64,000 bases of DNA, taken from positions 235,143-299,142 of the forward strand of contig NZ_WHNQ01000008.1 in assembly GCF_009362785.1 (NCBI RefSeq). The letters run 5' to 3'. Position numbers and translations under genes: made by a program. Within the stretch, counting starts at the first letter, position 1. Every line of letters begins with the position of its first letter. Of the stretch, positions 63,145-64,000 are shown one piece after another. The notes below the pieces were generated by a model. That model worked only from the letters and a program-made list of their open reading frames with translations. It did not search any database and was not told where the DNA came from. Origin of the DNA: Paraburkholderia atlantica. GTDB taxonomy: Bacteria; Pseudomonadota; Gammaproteobacteria; Burkholderiales; Burkholderiaceae.

Positions 63145-63417
63145 ATGATAAGGTGGCTTGCTAACTGGGCTTCACAACATGCTCCTACTCCCGAGAAACA
63201 GGCCGAACGCGCGCTGAACAACTTGCGCATGGAACTGTTTCAGGCCGAACAGCTTGTGCTCGACGCACAGCTGCGTGCCGATTACTATCGGGCTCGCCTG
63301 ACCTTCCTCGAAGAAGTCACGAGAAAGGGAATCGAACAGGTATCGGACGAACGCAAGGCTCCTCTGGAGCCACCCCAGCCGTTGCGGCCTGGACTCAAGC
63401 TCACCGCGGCGCAATAG
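63145..63417 (+). CDS. Small coiled-coil-type protein, unknown function
   Basis: 90 residues; ATG 63145 has AAGGAGGGATTC. A Trp-containing N terminus (IRWLANWASQHAPTPEKQA) precedes one long helix with heptad-like spacing (NNLRMELFQAEQLVLDAQLRADYYRARLTFLEEV), then a Pro-rich tail. Not recognised; the strong ribosome site and composition support a real gene. Confidence 0.75.
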   Translation: MIRWLANWASQHAPTPEKQAERALNNLRMELFQAEQLVLDAQLRADYYRARLTFLEEVTRKGIEQVSDERKAPLEPPQPLRPGLKLTAAQ

Positions 63418-63560
63418 CCGCGTGTATTCCATCGCAATGTGTTCGGTCAACCGTGTTTCAATCCGTGCGCTGACGGCAATCGTGTTGCCCAGGGCGCGTA
63501 CAGTGCGCGTTGTTGCCAGCCGATTGCGCGAGCATTGATTGCCACGCGGAGAAGGTTCGA

Positions 63561-63589
63561 GTTGCCCGGTCGTGCTTCGACCGGGCAAC
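63561..63589. terminator. Strong hairpin between convergent genes
   Basis: A perfect 12-bp stem GTTGCCCGGTCG/CGACCGGGCAAC (63561-63572, 63578-63589), loop TGCTT, followed by a weak T-rich TTCATC. It lies between the convergent genes on either side and may terminate both, although no long T-run is present. Confidence 0.55.
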
Positions 63590-63665
63590 TTCATCTGAGC
63601 GATTGATTGTTACTGCAGGACTTCCACTGCGCTTCGCTTTCTGCGAAACGCCTGCGTTGTCGTGC

Positions 63666-64000
63666 TTAACTTGCCAGATCGGGCGGCAGCTTGCCGCCGT
63701 TTGCCGCGAGCGCCTGCATCACCTGCTTGTGCAGCCAGATGTTCATGCTCGCCGAGTCGTTCATGTCCCCGCTGTACTTCAATTCCTGCGCAAGCTGCTT
63801 GCGGTGTTCGAGACTGCTGTCGACGCCGAGTGCCTTCATCGTGTCGACAATCGAAGTACGCCAGTTCAACTTTTGTCCGCTTTCGCTGACGAGTTGATCC
63901 ATCACGGCAGCCACGTCGACGTCGGACAGCGGTGCGGGTGCGGCCGGAGCGTTGGGCGTTGCTGCTGATGCGGCGGTCGGGTCGGGGGTGGGTTCCGTCG
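63666..64000 (-). CDS. DUF3597 domain protein (5' end beyond window)
   Basis: Minus-strand frame open to the window edge; at least 110 residues. Pro/Ala/Thr-rich linker (TPDPTAASAATPNAPAAPAP), then DVDVAAVMDQLVSESGQ, LNWRTSIVDTMKALGVDSSLEHRKQLAQEL and NIWLHKQVMQALAANGGKLP, the DUF3597 signature. Small, function unknown (LysM-less). The start lies outside the window. Confidence 0.85.
   Translation of the reverse strand, partial: TEPTPDPTAASAATPNAPAAPAPLSDVDVAAVMDQLVSESGQKLNWRTSIVDTMKALGVDSSLEHRKQLAQELKYSGDMNDSASMNIWLHKQVMQALAANGGKLPPDLAS

Overview
The window is high-GC (roughly low-to-mid 60s %), densely coded beta-proteobacterial DNA. Gene content points to Burkholderiaceae, most likely Paraburkholderia. 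The markers are an acetoacetyl-CoA reductase (phaB), a cyanase operon with divergent cynR, DUF4148, DUF3597 and DUF2795 proteins, MarR-linked vanAB, and many solute-scavenging and oxidative catabolic clusters. No rRNA, tRNA or CRISPR array was seen. The species is an inference from gene content only.

Layout. (a) 1-11.9 kb: a divergently arranged catabolic locus. A TRAP transporter (probable fused DctQM, then DctP) reads left. A tight eight-gene operon reads right: aldehyde dehydrogenase, HpcH/HpaI aldolase, acyl-CoA dehydrogenase, FrdA-like flavoprotein, class III CoA-transferase, GMC oxidoreductase, etfB, etfA. The set looks like import of an organic acid or alcohol, stepwise oxidation, CoA activation, ETF-linked dehydrogenation and aldol cleavage; the substrate is unknown. 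(b) 11.9-19.1 kb: cyanate detoxification (cynT, cynS, divergent cynR) bracketed by two copies of a DUF1348 gene and two copies of an unnamed small-protein gene, then an IS256-family element with an intact 8-bp target duplication but a frameshifted transposase. (c) 19.2-28.4 kb: a zinc-less MDR reductase with a LysR regulator, a GntR/two-MFS/amidohydrolase cluster with repeated palindromic operators, and a LysR-linked protein made of three tandem carboxymuconolactone-decarboxylase domains.

(d) 28.5-33.1 kb: a secreted hypothetical protein, a catalase-related haem protein apparently lacking the distal histidine, and a Tat-exported PhoX phosphatase behind a Pho-box-like site. (e) 33.4-46.4 kb: one long rightward run that reads as organosulfur scavenging. 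It holds two flavin-dependent monooxygenases, a fused permease/ATPase ABC transporter with two paralogous binding proteins, a TauD-type dioxygenase, an SsuABC-like transporter and an SBP56-family protein (methanethiol-oxidase type) overlapped by a membrane protein. (f) 46.5-52.5 kb: a small basic protein, a UdgX-type uracil-DNA glycosylase, DUF72, DUF2795, a quinone-reductase-like MDR protein, and vanAB with a divergent MarR regulator. (g) 52.5-53.8 kb: a small AT-richer island with a decayed penicillin-acylase fragment and a two-gene unit resembling a type VI secretion peptidoglycan effector (Tlde1/DUF2778) and a membrane immunity protein.

(h) 54-59.5 kb: a five-gene terminal oxidase operon (caa3-like subunit II with fused cytochrome c, subunit I, subunit III, a small membrane protein, a tri-haem cytochrome c). 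Subunit I lacks the usual helix-VI glutamate and K-channel lysine. (i) 59.5-64 kb: a hypothetical protein, phaB with a terminator, a Na/Pi-cotransporter family protein, a small coiled-coil protein, and a DUF3597 gene running off the right edge. All functional calls are from reading motifs by eye; no database search was run.
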